From Skermanella sp. TT6 (GTDB taxonomy: Bacteria; Pseudomonadota; Alphaproteobacteria; Azospirillales; Azospirillaceae): 64,000 nt of DNA. Position 1 is the stretch's first letter; every line of letters begins with the position of its first letter. Shown piece by piece: positions 25,939-35,799 of this stretch. The position numbers and the translations under genes are program-made. Below the pieces are notes generated by a model. That model worked only from the letters and a program-made list of their open reading frames with translations, was not told the DNA's origin and made no database searches. Where the stretch lies: NCBI RefSeq assembly GCF_016653635.2, contig NZ_CP067420.1:427501-491500 (forward strand). The letters are read 5' to 3'.

Positions 25939-27062
25939 GGCGCCACGTCGTAGCGCTTCGCCACCGCGGGAACGCGCGACGACCCGTCGTAGCAGACGAT
26001 CACGGCGGAATGGGCCATATTGCCCCTGCCGTCGGAGCGGTAGGTCATGGCGAGCCCGCGGTACGTCCCCTTGGCCAGCGCGTCGCGCACGGCTTCAGGC
26101 GTCTCCGCCCCCTTGGCCGCCGCGTCCAGCACCATGCGGATGCCGTCGTACTGGCCGAGCGCGAAGGCGTCCGGCTCGGTGCCGAAGGCGGCGCGGTAGT
26201 CGGCGGTGAAGCGTTCCATCTCCGGCGAGCCGCCCGACACCGGCGAGGCCGAGGTCTCGGCGCAGACGCCCGTCAGCTCGGCCGGCTCCAGCAGCGCCGC
26301 GGTGGAGGGCTGGTGCATCGCCGAGCCGGCGACGATCGGCACGCCGGGATTCAGGGCGGCCGCCTGCCGCACGAACAGCGCCGTCGGGCCGGAGTGCAGG
26401 TGCAGGACCAGCACGTCGGGGTCGGCCGCCATGGCCTTGGTCAGCACCGGCAGCATGTCGCGGATGCCGGGATCCACGCCCTCCTCGAACACCGGCTCGA
26501 CGCCCAGCTTGGCGAAGGCGTCGCGCAGGTGCGCCTGGCCGCTCTGGCCGTAGGCGGTGGTCTGGTAGATCACCGCCGGCCGGCGCTTGCCCAACTCCTC
26601 GACGACGTAGCGCGCATGGGCGGTCTTGGTGACCCCGTCGCCGGGGAAGAAGCGGAAGACCCAGGGATTGCCGCGCTCGGTGATCGACGCCGTGCCGGAG
26701 ACGGTCACCAGGGGAATGCCGTACTCGTCGGCCAGCGGCAGCATGGCGAGCATCTGGGTGCCCAGCATGCTGGCGGCGATCGCCGTCGGGGCGCCGCGCC
26801 CGGACGCCCGCTCCAGCGCGGTCACGGCGCCTTCGGGGGAGGTCCCGGTATCGATCACCTCCGACCGCACCGCGAGTCCTTCGGGAGCCTCGCGGACCGC
26901 CAGGACGGCGCCGTTCCGCTGGCTGGTGCCCTCCAGCGCCAGGAAGCCGGTGACCGGCACCAGCACCGGGATGTCCAGGTCGGCCGCGGCGGCCGGGCCG
27001 GCGGCGGACGACAGGGCGGCGGCGAACGCGGCGGCGGACAACAGGGACTTCCGGGCGGGCAT
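25935..27062 (-). CDS. Liv-type periplasmic substrate-binding protein under TPP riboswitch
   Basis: A 375-residue type I binding protein (LivK/amide family). ATG 27062 follows ggaggaaggaaaccgaag and gives a signal peptide (MPARKSLLSAAAFAAALSSAAGPAAAA). The mature part reads IPVLVPVTGFLALEGTSQRNGAVLAVRE, then typical blocks such as SGTASITERGNPWVFRFFPGD and VIYQTTAYGQSGQAHLRDAFAKLG. By fold it would be called a branched-chain amino acid binder. The TPP aptamer 70 bases upstream argues instead for thiamine, thiamine phosphate or a pyrimidine or thiazole precursor. The ligand is inference. Confidence 0.92.
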   Translation of the reverse strand: MPARKSLLSAAAFAAALSSAAGPAAAADLDIPVLVPVTGFLALEGTSQRNGAVLAVREAPEGLAVRSEVIDTGTSPEGAVTALERASGRGAPTAIAASMLGTQMLAMLPLADEYGIPLVTVSGTASITERGNPWVFRFFPGDGVTKTAHARYVVEELGKRRPAVIYQTTAYGQSGQAHLRDAFAKLGVEPVFEEGVDPGIRDMLPVLTKAMAADPDVLVLHLHSGPTALFVRQAAALNPGVPIVAGSAMHQPSTAALLEPAELTGVCAETSASPVSGGSPEMERFTADYRAAFGTEPDAFALGQYDGIRMVLDAAAKGAETPEAVRDALAKGTYRGLAMTYRSDGRGNMAHSAVIVCYDGSSRVPAVAKRYDVAP

Positions 27063-27066
27063 CTTC

Positions 27067-27096
27067 GGTTTCCTTCCTCCGTGCGAAACGGAAACC
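27067..27096 (-). promoter_or_regulatory. hairpin around the ribosome-binding site, candidate riboswitch expression platform
   Basis: Arms GGTTTCC and GGAAACC are complementary and lie between the TPP aptamer and the start codon. The purine-rich ribosome site (ggaggaagg) sits in the loop and 3' arm, ending five bases before the ATG. Such a stem could hide the site when TPP is bound, giving translational control. The alternative pairing with the aptamer was not worked out. Confidence 0.5.
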
Positions 27097-27132
27097 CGTG
27101 AGTGCCGCGATCTTCTCTTGGTCGGTCCCACC

Positions 27133-27212
27133 GGCTCCCTTCGCTGGCATGATCCAGATCAGGTTCTATGGGTATGTTCTCAGCACGGGCGGATCGGCCC
27201 GGCACCCCAGCC
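27133..27212 (-). promoter_or_regulatory. TPP (thiamine pyrophosphate) riboswitch aptamer
   Basis: Read on the minus strand, the conserved THI-box pieces occur in the right order and spacing. GGGGTGCC is followed by a variable arm and CTGAGA. Then come ACCC, AACCTGATCTGGAT, the ATGCCAGCG block and AAGGGA. The closing P1 helix pairs GGCT (27209-27212) with AGCC (27133-27136). It lies 70 bases upstream of the livK-like gene and faces it, so TPP should repress the importer. This match is unambiguous by motif. Confidence 0.95.
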
Positions 27213-27374
27213 TTCGTGCCTCGACAGTGACAGTCCGGCACCGCCCCGTCAAGGCTCGGCCCCACCTATCCGAAGGAGAGTCCGTGACCGTCAGGCCTAA
27301 TTCTTTTGACGTAGATCATTGCCGTTGCAACCCCGGCGCCCGATTGTCCGCGATTGCAACTGGGGGGATGACCG

Positions 27375-29558
27375 ATGAATACTCGCGAGCTGTCCGACGC
27401 GCGGGCTCAGCCTGACGCGGCCCCGTCCCATGGCACGTCGGTCGAGCTGGCGCTCTGGCGGATCGACGGTGCCACGCAACGCTCGCTCCGGCAGCTCGGT
27501 CCCCACGTCAACGCCGACCTGGACGGCATCCTCACCGACTTCTACGGCTTCCTGAAGCGTTTTCCGGAAACGGCGGAGCTGATCGCGGCGGAGGGGATGG
27601 TCGCCCGGCTGATCTGCGCCCAGCAGGACCACTGGCACAAGCTGTTCGTCGACGGCATCGACGCCCGGTACGTGGAGCGGGTGCAGCGGATCGGGTCGGC
27701 CCACCACCGGGTCGGGCTGAAGCCGCGGTTCTACCTCTCGGCCTATTCCTTCATCCTGGAGCGGCTGGTCCGCTCGGTGATCGAGCGCAACCGCTGGAGC
27801 CGGCAGGCCGCGGCCGACCAGGCGGCGACGCTGATCCGCACCCTGCTGATGGAAGCGGAACTGGCGCTGTCGGTCTATACCCACACCACGACCGAGCAGC
27901 ACGTCACGGACGAACTGCTCGACCTCGCCGACACCTTCGAACAGGAGCTGGACGACGCCGTCCAGCTGGTCCGCCGCAAGGCCGAGGCGATGGAGACGGC
28001 CTCGACCGAGGTGCTGGGCGCCGCCCGCATGGTCAGCGAGGACGGAAACCACGTCGCCGAGGCGTCCCACGAGGCCGACGTGAACGCCCAGACCATCGCC
28101 GCCGCCACCCAGGAGCTTTCGGCCTCCATCGCCGAGATCTCGCGCCAGGTGGACCGCTCGACCGGCGCGGCCCAGGACGCCACCCTGCGGTCCCAGGCGG
28201 CCCGCGACATCGCCAACAACCTGACCGACGTGTCCGACAGGATCGGCGCGATCGCCTCGCTGATCGAGAAGATCGCCAAGGAGACGCGGCTGCTGGCGCT
28301 CAACGCCAGCATCGAGGCGGCGCGCGCGGGCGAGGCCGGGCGCGGCTTTTCCGTCGTCGCCAACGAGGTCAAGCTGCTTGCCGACCAGACCAACGACGCG
28401 ACCGGCAATATCCGGTCCGAGATCCAGTCCATGCAGAAGGCGATCGGCGACACGGTCACCGCGATCGCGGACGTGGCCGGCCGGGTCGAGCTGGTCAACG
28501 ACACCATCACCGCCATCGCCTCCGCCGTGGTCGAGCAGGACGCGGTCACCCAGGACATCGCCCAGACCGTGACCCAGACGGCCGACAGCGTGCGCCGCGT
28601 CCACGAGCGGATCGGCAGCGTCGCGACCCAGGCGGGGCTGACCACCACGGTATCGACCCAGCTGCGCAACAACACGACGGAACTGGTCGAACAGGTCGTC
28701 AACATCGAGAAGCGGGTGATCTCCAGCCTGCGCAATTCCCGCTTCGCCGAGCGCCGGCGGGCGATGCGCGTCACGGTGGACCTGAAGACCGAATGCCGGA
28801 TCGACGGGCGGACGGTGCCGGCCTGCGTCGAGAACATCTCCAGCGGCGGCGCCCAGGTCCGGCTGGCGGCCGGGACCGCCGCGCCGGGCGCCCTGGTCTC
28901 CTTCGACCTGCCGGGCATCGGCGAGGTCGCGGCCCGGGCGGCGACCGTCGAGGGGGAGGTTCTCCACGTCCATTTCGAGGATCTGGCGCCCGGCGTCCGG
29001 TCGGCTCTGGCCGAGTCGCTGGACCGCTGGCACCGCGGCGACGAGGCGCTGATCGAGACCGTGCAGGCGGCGGCGCGCCAGATCTCCGGCCTGTTCGACG
29101 ACACCATCGACGAGGGCGGCATCGGCGCCGCGGCGATGTTCTCGACCGCCTACCAGCCGATCCCCGGGACCGATCCCCAGCAGTACCTGACCGCCTATAC
29201 GGAGCTGTGCGACCGCCTGCTGCCGCCGATCCAGGAGGCGGTGCTCCGGAAGGAGGCGCGGATCGATTTCTGCGTCGCGGTGGACCGCAACGGCTACCTG
29301 CCGACCCACAACCTCAAATATTCGCAGCCCCAACGGCCGGGCGAGCCGGCCTGGAACGCCGCCAACTGCCGCAACCGCCGCCTGTTCGACGATTTCACCG
29401 GCGTCGCCGCCGCCCGCAGCCGGGCGCCGGCCCTGGTCCAGACCTATCGCCGCGACATGGGCGGCGGCAAGTTCCTGCTGCTGAAGGACGTCAGTGCCCC
29501 GATCCTGGTCCATGGCCGCCATTGGGGCGCCCTGCGGCTGGGCTGCCGGCCGACGTGA
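27375..29558 (+). CDS. globin-coupled chemoreceptor with PilZ and C-terminal sensory domains
   Basis: A soluble 727-residue receptor. Residues about 25-185 are a protoglobin (proximal histidine in [19 protein letters not shown]), a heme O2 sensor. Residues about 200-450 are the MCP signalling hairpin with the tip [22 protein letters not shown]. Residues about 455-550 are PilZ with RRAMR (about 458) and NISSGG (about 487), the c-di-GMP motifs. The C-terminal 150 residues ([50 protein letters not shown]) resemble C-terminal extensions on some Rhodospirillales chemoreceptors. It has no transmembrane segment. It could combine O2 and c-di-GMP inputs to CheA. The 3' end overlaps the convergent add gene by 68 bases. 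Confidence 0.92.
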   Translation: MNTRELSDARAQPDAAPSHGTSVELALWRIDGATQRSLRQLGPHVNADLDGILTDFYGFLKRFPETAELIAAEGMVARLICAQQDHWHKLFVDGIDARYVERVQRIGSAHHRVGLKPRFYLSAYSFILERLVRSVIERNRWSRQAAADQAATLIRTLLMEAELALSVYTHTTTEQHVTDELLDLADTFEQELDDAVQLVRRKAEAMETASTEVLGAARMVSEDGNHVAEASHEADVNAQTIAAATQELSASIAEISRQVDRSTGAAQDATLRSQAARDIANNLTDVSDRIGAIASLIEKIAKETRLLALNASIEAARAGEAGRGFSVVANEVKLLADQTNDATGNIRSEIQSMQKAIGDTVTAIADVAGRVELVNDTITAIASAVVEQDAVTQDIAQTVTQTADSVRRVHERIGSVATQAGLTTTVSTQLRNNTTELVEQVVNIEKRVISSLRNSRFAERRRAMRVTVDLKTECRIDGRTVPACVENISSGGAQVRLAAGTAAPGALVSFDLPGIGEVAARAATVEGEVLHVHFEDLAPGVRSALAESLDRWHRGDEALIETVQAAARQISGLFDDTIDEGGIGAAAMFSTAYQPIPGTDPQQYLTAYTELCDRLLPPIQEAVLRKEARIDFCVAVDRNGYLPTHNLKYSQPQRPGEPAWNAANCRNRRLFDDFTGVAAARSRAPALVQTYRRDMGGGKFLLLKDVSAPILVHGRHWGALRLGCRPT

Positions 29559-30531
29559 CCCGACGCAGGCGAGCGCGCGTTTCGTCGTCCAGGAAACCCG
29601 CTTCCAGCGCCGTCACCGTAGCATTGCGCAGGTCGTCCTCACCCCAGCCGAACGCTTCCGCCGCGATCCCGTATTCGCCGCCCAGGGTGGTCGCGAAATA
29701 GGGCGGGTCGTCGCTGTTCAGCGTGACGGCGCAGCCGGCCTCGCGCAGCCGATTGAGCGGATGGTCGGCGTAGGAGCCGTACACCGCGGTGCGGATGTTG
29801 CTGGTCGGGCAGACCTCCAGCACGATGCCTTCCCCGGCGATCCGGCGGACCAGGTCGGCGTCCTCGATCGCGCGGACGCCGTGGCCGATCCGGCCGACCG
29901 GCAGGTGGTCCAGGGCGTCGCGCACGCTCTCCGGCCCTGCTGACTCGCCGGCATGGACGGTGCAGCCCAGGCCGGCGTCGTGCCGGGCGATGGCGAAGAC
30001 CGGCGCGAAGTCTGCGGCGGACAGGTGGTTCTCGTCGCCGCCCATGCCGAACCCGGTCAGCAGCGGGTGCCGGTGCCGGGTGCAGGCCCGGGCGACCTCC
30101 AGCCCGCGCTCGACTCCGAAATGGCGCACGCAGGTGACGATCAGCCGGGCCTCGATGCCGAACTCGGCGCGGGCATCCTCGAACCCCTGGACGATGCCGT
30201 CCAGATGGTCCTGGAACGACAGTCCGGCCATCCTCGCGTGGTCGGGCGACGACATGACCTCCACATAGACGGCGCCCTCGGCGGCGCAGCGGCGCAGGTA
30301 ATCGTATGTCACGTCGCGGTAGTCCCGCGCGGTCCGGATCGCGGACGCGGCGTCGTCGTAGACCTTCAGGAAGTGCAGGAAGTCGGTCCAGGCGAAGTGG
30401 CCCGCCTCCGTGAAGAGCCCGGGCGGCAGCGCCATCCCGTTGCGCTCCGCCAGCGCCCGGACCAGCTCCGGCGTGGCGGTCCCTTCCAGGTGGACGTGAA
30501 GCTCGGCCTTCGGAATATCCGGCATTGTCAT
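29491..30531 (-). CDS. add: adenosine deaminase
   Basis: A 346-residue zinc amidohydrolase that deaminates adenosine and deoxyadenosine to inosine forms. Metal and active-site motifs are HVHLEG (about residues 12-17), [14 protein letters not shown] and [12 protein letters not shown] 30531 overlaps the DMT transporter stop (ATGA). The C-terminal 25 residues ([20 protein letters not shown]) are an unusual glycine- and proline-rich extension that runs into the 3' end of the convergent chemoreceptor gene. It fits the nucleoside salvage operon to which it belongs. Confidence 0.94.
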   Translation of the reverse strand: MTMPDIPKAELHVHLEGTATPELVRALAERNGMALPPGLFTEAGHFAWTDFLHFLKVYDDAASAIRTARDYRDVTYDYLRRCAAEGAVYVEVMSSPDHARMAGLSFQDHLDGIVQGFEDARAEFGIEARLIVTCVRHFGVERGLEVARACTRHRHPLLTGFGMGGDENHLSAADFAPVFAIARHDAGLGCTVHAGESAGPESVRDALDHLPVGRIGHGVRAIEDADLVRRIAGEGIVLEVCPTSNIRTAVYGSYADHPLNRLREAGCAVTLNSDDPPYFATTLGGEYGIAAEAFGWGEDDLRNATVTALEAGFLDDETRARLRRVTSAGSPAAGRPNGGHGPGSGH

Positions 30532-31448
30532 GGTGCCACGGCCTCCCCGGTCGTTTCGGTGACCGGCCGGGGCGGCCGGCGTGTCTCCCGGTGAAGGATA
30601 TAGAGCCCGCTGGCCGAGACGATCAGGGCGCCGACGATCACCGCCGAGGTCGGCACGTCGGCGAACACCAGGTAGCCGAACAGGACCGCCCAGATCATCG
30701 CCGAGTATTCGAACGGCGCCAGCACGGCGGCCGGGGCCGAGCGGAAGGCCTGGGTCATCATGATCTGCGCGATGCCGCCCAGGATGCCGACGGCGGCCAG
30801 CAGGCCGAACCCGGCCAGGTCGGGCGTCCGCCAGTCCGCGATCATGCCGATCGCGCCGACCGCGACGCCGGTCAGGGTGAAGTAGCAGACGATCGCCGCG
30901 TTGGTCTCGGTCCGGCTCAACTTCCGCACGAAGATCATGGCGAAGGCGTAGAACACGGCCCCCAGCAGCGGCACCAGCGCCACCGGGGTGAACATGCCGC
31001 TGCCGGGCCGAAGCATCACGACGACGCCGATGAAGCCCACCCCGACGGCGCTCCAGCGGCGCCAGCCGACATGTTCGCCCAGCATCGGGCCGGACAGCGC
31101 CGTCAGGAACAGCGGCCCCGCGAAATGGATCGCGTAGACGTCGGCCAGCGGCATGTGCTTGAAGGCGAAGAAGAAGCAGACCAGCGCGCTGGCCCCGACC
31201 AGCGACCGCAGCACGTGCCCGCCCGGCCGGGACGTCCGCAGCAGCCCGATGCCGCCCGAGCTTGCCACAAGCACGCTCAGCGGCACCAGGCCGAAGACCG
31301 AGCGGAAGAACACGATCTGGAAGGTGCCGTAGCTGGCAGACAGCCACTTGATCAGCACGTCCATCACGGCGAAGGCCACCAGCGCCAGGGTCAGCAGGCC
31401 GATGCCGCGGAGGGTCTCGGCCCGGGAACTTCCGGTTTCCTGTCGCAC
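30528..31448 (-). CDS. DMT superfamily (EamA) transporter
   Basis: A 306-residue membrane protein with ten helices in two EamA repeats (TLALVAFAVMDVLIKWLSASYGTFQIVFFRS and PLLGAVFYAFAMIFVRKLSRTETNAAIVCYF). It starts at GTG 31448, three bases after the deoA stop, and overlaps add. The substrate is unknown. Its place inside the salvage operon suggests export of a nucleobase, nucleoside or degradation product, by inference only. Confidence 0.9.
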   Translation of the reverse strand: MRQETGSSRAETLRGIGLLTLALVAFAVMDVLIKWLSASYGTFQIVFFRSVFGLVPLSVLVASSGGIGLLRTSRPGGHVLRSLVGASALVCFFFAFKHMPLADVYAIHFAGPLFLTALSGPMLGEHVGWRRWSAVGVGFIGVVVMLRPGSGMFTPVALVPLLGAVFYAFAMIFVRKLSRTETNAAIVCYFTLTGVAVGAIGMIADWRTPDLAGFGLLAAVGILGGIAQIMMTQAFRSAPAAVLAPFEYSAMIWAVLFGYLVFADVPTSAVIVGALIVSASGLYILHRETRRPPRPVTETTGEAVAP

Positions 31449-31451
31449 TTG

Positions 31452-32774
31452 CTACCGCGCCAGCCGCCGGGCGATCGGCGGGGTCGGCGCCGGCGCCGAG
31501 TGTCCCACGGCGAAGGCGGCGCGGACCGCCTCGGCGGCGGCTTCGGCGGCCTCCTCGGTCCGGGCATGGATGATCGCCAGCGGGGCGGCGTGCGGGCCGG
31601 TCCGGTCACCCGGGCCGGCGACGTCGGACAGCCCGACCGCCGGGTCGATCGGGTCCTGGACGCGGGTCCGGCCGCCGCCCAGGGCGACCACGGCGATGCC
31701 CAGCGCCCGCGTGTCCACGGCGGTGACGAAGCCCTCGTCGCGGATCCGGACCTCCCGCAGGAACGGCGCTTCCGCCAGGTGGGTGTCGGGATTCTCCAGC
31801 AGGTCGGCCGGGCCGCCCAGCGCCGCGACCATGGCGGCGAACCGCTCGGCGGCCCGTCCGGTGGAGATCGCCTCGTCCACCATCACGCGGCCGGCCTCCG
31901 CGTCGCGCGCCAGGCCGCCCAGCACCAGCAGTTCGGCGGACAGCGCGGCGGTCACCTCGTACAGGCGCCTGTCATGGCCGGCCCCCGTCAGCAGGTCGAT
32001 CGACTCGCGCACTTCCAGGGCGTTGCCGGCGGTGCGGCCCAGCACCTGGTTCATGTCGGTCAGCAGCGCCACCGTCGGCATGCCGGCGCCGGTCGCGACC
32101 GTGGCGATGCTGTCGGCCAGGGCCAGCGCATCGTCGAACTGCGCCATGAAGGCGCCGGAGCCGAACTTCACGTCCATGACCAGCGCGTCCAGCCCGGCGG
32201 CCAGCTTCTTCGACAGGATCGAGGCGGTGATCAGGTCCAGCGACTCGACCGTCGCGGTGATGTCGCGCACGGCGTAGACGCGCTTATCCGCCGGCGCGAA
32301 GGCGTCGGTCGCCCCGATGATGGCGCAGCCCGCATCGCGGACCACCCGTTCCAGCGTCGGCCGGTCGGGCAGGGAGACGTAGCCGGGGATGCTGTCCAGC
32401 TTGTCCAGGGTGCCCCCGGTATGGCCGAGCCCGCGGCCGGAGATCATCGGCACGAACCCGCCGCAGGCGGCGACCACGGGGGCCAGGATCAGGCTGACCT
32501 TGTCGCCGACCCCGCCGGTCGAGTGCTTGTCCAGGACCGGGCCGGGCAGGCCCAGCGGCTTCCAATCCAGTACGGTGCCGGAACGGGTCATGGCGCGGGT
32601 CAGGGCGACCCGCTCCTCCAGGCCCATCTTGCGGAAGAACACGGCCATGCAGAAGGCCGCGATCTGCCCCTCGGTCACCGACCCGGCGGTGACGCCCTCG
32701 ATGAAGCCCTTGATCTCGGCATCGGAAAGGGTGCCGCCGTCCCGCTTCTTGCGGATGATTTCCTGAGGAAGCAT
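31452..32774 (-). CDS. deoA: thymidine phosphorylase
   Basis: A 440-residue enzyme that phosphorolyses thymidine and deoxyuridine to base and deoxyribose-1-phosphate. Family landmarks are the N-terminus [21 protein letters not shown], the phosphate-binding [24 protein letters not shown], and [12 protein letters not shown]. The length is normal for the bacterial homodimer. It lies 16 bases after deoC. Confidence 0.96.
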   Translation of the reverse strand: MLPQEIIRKKRDGGTLSDAEIKGFIEGVTAGSVTEGQIAAFCMAVFFRKMGLEERVALTRAMTRSGTVLDWKPLGLPGPVLDKHSTGGVGDKVSLILAPVVAACGGFVPMISGRGLGHTGGTLDKLDSIPGYVSLPDRPTLERVVRDAGCAIIGATDAFAPADKRVYAVRDITATVESLDLITASILSKKLAAGLDALVMDVKFGSGAFMAQFDDALALADSIATVATGAGMPTVALLTDMNQVLGRTAGNALEVRESIDLLTGAGHDRRLYEVTAALSAELLVLGGLARDAEAGRVMVDEAISTGRAAERFAAMVAALGGPADLLENPDTHLAEAPFLREVRIRDEGFVTAVDTRALGIAVVALGGGRTRVQDPIDPAVGLSDVAGPGDRTGPHAAPLAIIHARTEEAAEAAAEAVRAAFAVGHSAPAPTPPIARRLAR

Positions 32775-32790
32775 GGATCGTTCCGTATCC

Positions 32791-33555
32791 TTAATAACCG
32801 CTGGAAGGCTTCTGCCCGGTCGCGCCGTGGCCCAGGTCGGCCAGCAGCGCGTCCAGCAGCCCGCTGGCGCCGAAGCGGAAAGTGGCCGGCGTGGCCCAGC
32901 CCGGCCCCATGACGGTGTCCGCCAGATGCAGGTATGCGGCGGCCCCGGCGGTGTCGCGGATGCCGCCCGCCGCCTTGAAGCCTACCGGCCGCCCGCAGTC
33001 GCGGATGACATCCAGCAGGATCGCCGCCGCTTCCAAGGTCGCCGCCGGCTGGAGCTTTCCGGTGGAGGTCTTGAGGAAATCCGCCCCGGCGGCCACCGCG
33101 TCGCGCCCGGCCTGCTCGATCAGGCCGGCGTCGGCCAAGCCGCCGGTCTCCAGGATCACCTTCATGAGGATCCCGTCGCCGCAGGCGTCCCGGCAGGCGC
33201 GCAGCACGTCGCGGGGAACCGTCCGCTCCCCCGCCATGAAGTCGCGCCAGGGCAGCACCACGTCGATCTCGTCCGCGCCCGCCGCGACGGCGGCCCGGGT
33301 TTCCCCGGCGACCTCGGCCGCCGAAGCGCCACCACCGGGGAAATTGACCACCGTGGCGATGGCGACGCCCTTGTTTTCCAGAAGCTGTTTCGCGACCGGA
33401 ATGAACCGCGGATAGATGCAGACGGCGGCGACGCTGCCGGCCGGGGTCACCGCCCGCGCGCAGAGCGCCGCGATCCGCTCCTCGGTGTCGTCGTCGTTCA
33501 GGCTGGTCAGGTCCAGCAGGGGCAGCGCCCGTGCCGCCGCATCCAATGTCGTCAC
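32791..33555 (-). CDS. deoC: deoxyribose-phosphate aldolase
   Basis: A 254-residue class I aldolase cleaving deoxyribose-5-phosphate to glyceraldehyde-3-phosphate and acetaldehyde. The Schiff-base lysine lies in [11 protein letters not shown], with the second active-site lysine in [21 protein letters not shown] is also conserved. The GTG start at 33555 overlaps the punA stop as GTGA, which decides the start. It catabolises the sugar released by deoA and punA. Confidence 0.95.
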   Translation of the reverse strand: MTTLDAAARALPLLDLTSLNDDDTEERIAALCARAVTPAGSVAAVCIYPRFIPVAKQLLENKGVAIATVVNFPGGGASAAEVAGETRAAVAAGADEIDVVLPWRDFMAGERTVPRDVLRACRDACGDGILMKVILETGGLADAGLIEQAGRDAVAAGADFLKTSTGKLQPAATLEAAAILLDVIRDCGRPVGFKAAGGIRDTAGAAAYLHLADTVMGPGWATPATFRFGASGLLDALLADLGHGATGQKPSSGY

Positions 33556-34379
33556 CGGTCCAATCCTTCCAGGAACCCAACCACCAGCCGCTCCAGGTCC
33601 GCCGCCGCCGATGCCGCCGAGCGCAGGGTCTGGTCGTGGCTGACCTCCCCGTCGCCCAGGCCGACGCCCAGGTTGGTGATGACCGCGCACCCCACGACCG
33701 TCAACCCGCAGTGGCGGGCGACGATGCAGTCCGGCACGGTGGACATGCCGACCGCGTCGGCGCCCAGCGCCTTCAGCATCCGCACCTCCGCCGGCGTCTC
33801 GAAGCAGGGGCCGAGCCAAGCCGCGTAGACCCCCTGGGCAAGGTCGATCCCCAGTCCCTCCGCCGTCGCGGCCAGATGCCCGGTCAGCGCGGGGTCCCAG
33901 GCGTCCTTCAGGCCGGGGAACCGGGGACCGAATTCGTCGTCGTTGGGGCCGACCAGCGGGTTGGTGCCCTGCATGTTGATATGGTCGGTGATCGCCATCA
34001 GCCGGCCGGGGCCGACCTCCGTCCGGAGCGACCCGGCGGCGCAGGTCAGGAAAAGCGTCTCGCAGCCGGCCAGCTTCAGCGCCCGGATCGGCAGCCGGAT
34101 CGCCGCGGGCCCCGCGCCCTCGTACAGGTGGACGCGCCCCTGCATGCAGGCGACATTCTGCCCGCCCAGGGTGCCCAGCACCAGCCGCCCGGCATGGCCA
34201 TGCACGCCGGGGCGCGGGAAGCCGGGCAGATCGGCGTAGGAGATCGCGACCGCATCCCCGATCCGGTCCGCCAGCCCGCCCAGGCCGGAGCCGAGCACGA
34301 TGCCGACCCGGGGCGTGAACCCCGGCGCCCGCTCCGCGATGACGGCAGCGGCATCGTGGGGAGTGGCTGCCCATTCCAT
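33552..34379 (-). CDS. punA: purine nucleoside phosphorylase
   Basis: A 275-residue trimeric-type phosphorylase for inosine and guanosine. Motifs are the phosphate loop GIVLGSGLGGLAD, GFPRPGVHGHAGRLVLG, MQGRVHLYEG and the base-binding WLGPCFETPAEVRML. ATG 34379 is preferred since gggagatagac lies directly upstream; a start six codons earlier (34397) touches the cdd stop. Its stop is coupled to deoC. Confidence 0.95.
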   Translation of the reverse strand: MEWAATPHDAAAVIAERAPGFTPRVGIVLGSGLGGLADRIGDAVAISYADLPGFPRPGVHGHAGRLVLGTLGGQNVACMQGRVHLYEGAGPAAIRLPIRALKLAGCETLFLTCAAGSLRTEVGPGRLMAITDHINMQGTNPLVGPNDDEFGPRFPGLKDAWDPALTGHLAATAEGLGIDLAQGVYAAWLGPCFETPAEVRMLKALGADAVGMSTVPDCIVARHCGLTVVGCAVITNLGVGLGDGEVSHDQTLRSAASAAADLERLVVGFLEGLDR

Positions 34380-34396
34380 GTCTATCTCCCTATCCA

Positions 34397-34807
34397 TCAG
34401 AAGCTCAGGTTCTTGGGGCCGAAGGAGAGCGGCAGAAGCTCCTCCAGCGTCACCGTCCGGCGCAGCCCCTCCGGCCCGCAGACATGGATCTGCACGTCCG
34501 GCGCGCAGAACTCCCGCAGCCGCTGGCGGCAGCCGCCGCAGGGGGTGCAGAGCATGCCGTCGCCGGGCGTGCCGCCCATCACCACCACCTCGACGATCCG
34601 CCGGTCGCCGCCCGCGACCATCATGCCGATCGCGCTGGCCTCGGCGCACTGGCCCTGGGGATAGGCCGCGTTCTCCACGTTGGCGGCGGCGTAGAACCGG
34701 CCGCCGTCGGTGCGCAGGCAGGCGCCGACCGGGAATTTGGAATAGGGCGCATAGGCCCGCCGCATCGCCTCGCGCGCCAGCGGGATCATGGTGTCGAGAC
34801 TGCTCAT
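34397..34807 (-). CDS. cdd: cytidine deaminase
   Basis: A 136-residue homotetramer-type zinc deaminase converting cytidine and deoxycytidine to the uridine forms. The zinc ligands are visible in CAEASAI and PCGGCRQRLREF, and the N-terminal substrate block is YAPYSKFPVGACLRT. The ATG overlaps the upstream permease stop (ATGA). It follows the transporter genes and precedes punA. Confidence 0.95.
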   Translation of the reverse strand: MSSLDTMIPLAREAMRRAYAPYSKFPVGACLRTDGGRFYAAANVENAAYPQGQCAEASAIGMMVAGGDRRIVEVVVMGGTPGDGMLCTPCGGCRQRLREFCAPDVQIHVCGPEGLRRTVTLEELLPLSFGPKNLSF

Positions 34808-35775
34808 CGTTCCTTCACATAAGGTATGCCGCTGGCCTTCGGCGCCACGGCCTTGCCGACGAATCCCGCCAGCAGCAGCACGGTCAGCACATAGGGCAGC
34901 ATCTGGATGAACTGCACCGGGATGATCCCGATCCCGGGGATGGCGACGCCCTGGAGCCGGATCTGAACCGCGTCGGCCAGCGCGAACAGCAGGCAGGCGA
35001 ACAGCGTCGGCGCCGGCCGCCACTTGCCGAAGATCAGCGCCGCCAGCGCCAGATAGCCCATCCCCGCGGTCATGTCGCGCACGAAACCGGCCCCCTGCGC
35101 GGTCGAGAGATAGGCACCCGCCGCCCCGGTCAGCGCGCCGCAGATCACCAGCGCCTGATAGCGCAGCTTCGCCACCGAGATCCCGGCGGTGTCCACCGCG
35201 CTGGGATTCTCGCCGACCGCCCTCAGCCGCAGCCCGAAGCGGGAGCGGTAGACCACCCAGGCCGCGGCCGGCACCGCCAGCACGGCCGCATACACCAATA
35301 CGTTATGCCCGCTGATCACCTCGCGGTAGAGCGGACCCAGCACCGGGACGGCGCCGCCCAGCGTGTCGGCCAAGGGCAGTGTGAGGGACTCGAACCGTTC
35401 CCCCGCCTGGAGGATCGGCGTCTGGCCGCCCTGCTGGAACCAGGCGAAGGCGAGGGTGGGGGTCAGCCCGGCGACCAGGATATTGATCGCCATGCCGCTG
35501 ACCACCTGGTTGCCGTGGTGGGTGACCGTGGCATAGGCGTGGACCATGGACAGCAGGATGCCGGCGCCGACCGCGGCCAGCAGCCCCAGCCACGGGCTCC
35601 CGGTGACGGAGGCCGCGGCCGCCGCCGCGAAGGCCCCGGCCAGCATCTTGCCTTCCAGGCCGATATCGACCACGCCGGACCGTTCGGCGAACAACCCCGC
35701 CAGGGCGGCCAGCACCAGCGGCGCCGCGGTCCGCACCGTGCCGTCCAGGACCGAGAGGAGGGTGAGGTAATCCAT
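34804..35775 (-). CDS. nucleoside ABC transporter permease (NupQ/YufQ type)
   Basis: A 323-residue permease of the BMP-linked nucleoside importer family. It has about nine helices and the motif GLFAERSGVVDIGLEGKMLAGAFAAAAAA near the N-terminus. VVSGMAINILVAGLTP and the cytoplasmic AVGENPSAVDTAGISVAKLRYQAL loop are typical. The cognate ATPase and binding protein are not upstream of it but at 47017-49649. Confidence 0.92.
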   Translation of the reverse strand: MDYLTLLSVLDGTVRTAAPLVLAALAGLFAERSGVVDIGLEGKMLAGAFAAAAAASVTGSPWLGLLAAVGAGILLSMVHAYATVTHHGNQVVSGMAINILVAGLTPTLAFAWFQQGGQTPILQAGERFESLTLPLADTLGGAVPVLGPLYREVISGHNVLVYAAVLAVPAAAWVVYRSRFGLRLRAVGENPSAVDTAGISVAKLRYQALVICGALTGAAGAYLSTAQGAGFVRDMTAGMGYLALAALIFGKWRPAPTLFACLLFALADAVQIRLQGVAIPGIGIIPVQFIQMLPYVLTVLLLAGFVGKAVAPKASGIPYVKER

Positions 35776-35799
35776 CGCTTGGCCTTGCCTCCCTCTCCC

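Noticed and set aside
27247-27252. TTGACG upstream of the TPP aptamer as a -35 box
   Set aside because: The hexamer 17 bases further (CACTGT) is not a convincing -10, so no promoter was listed.
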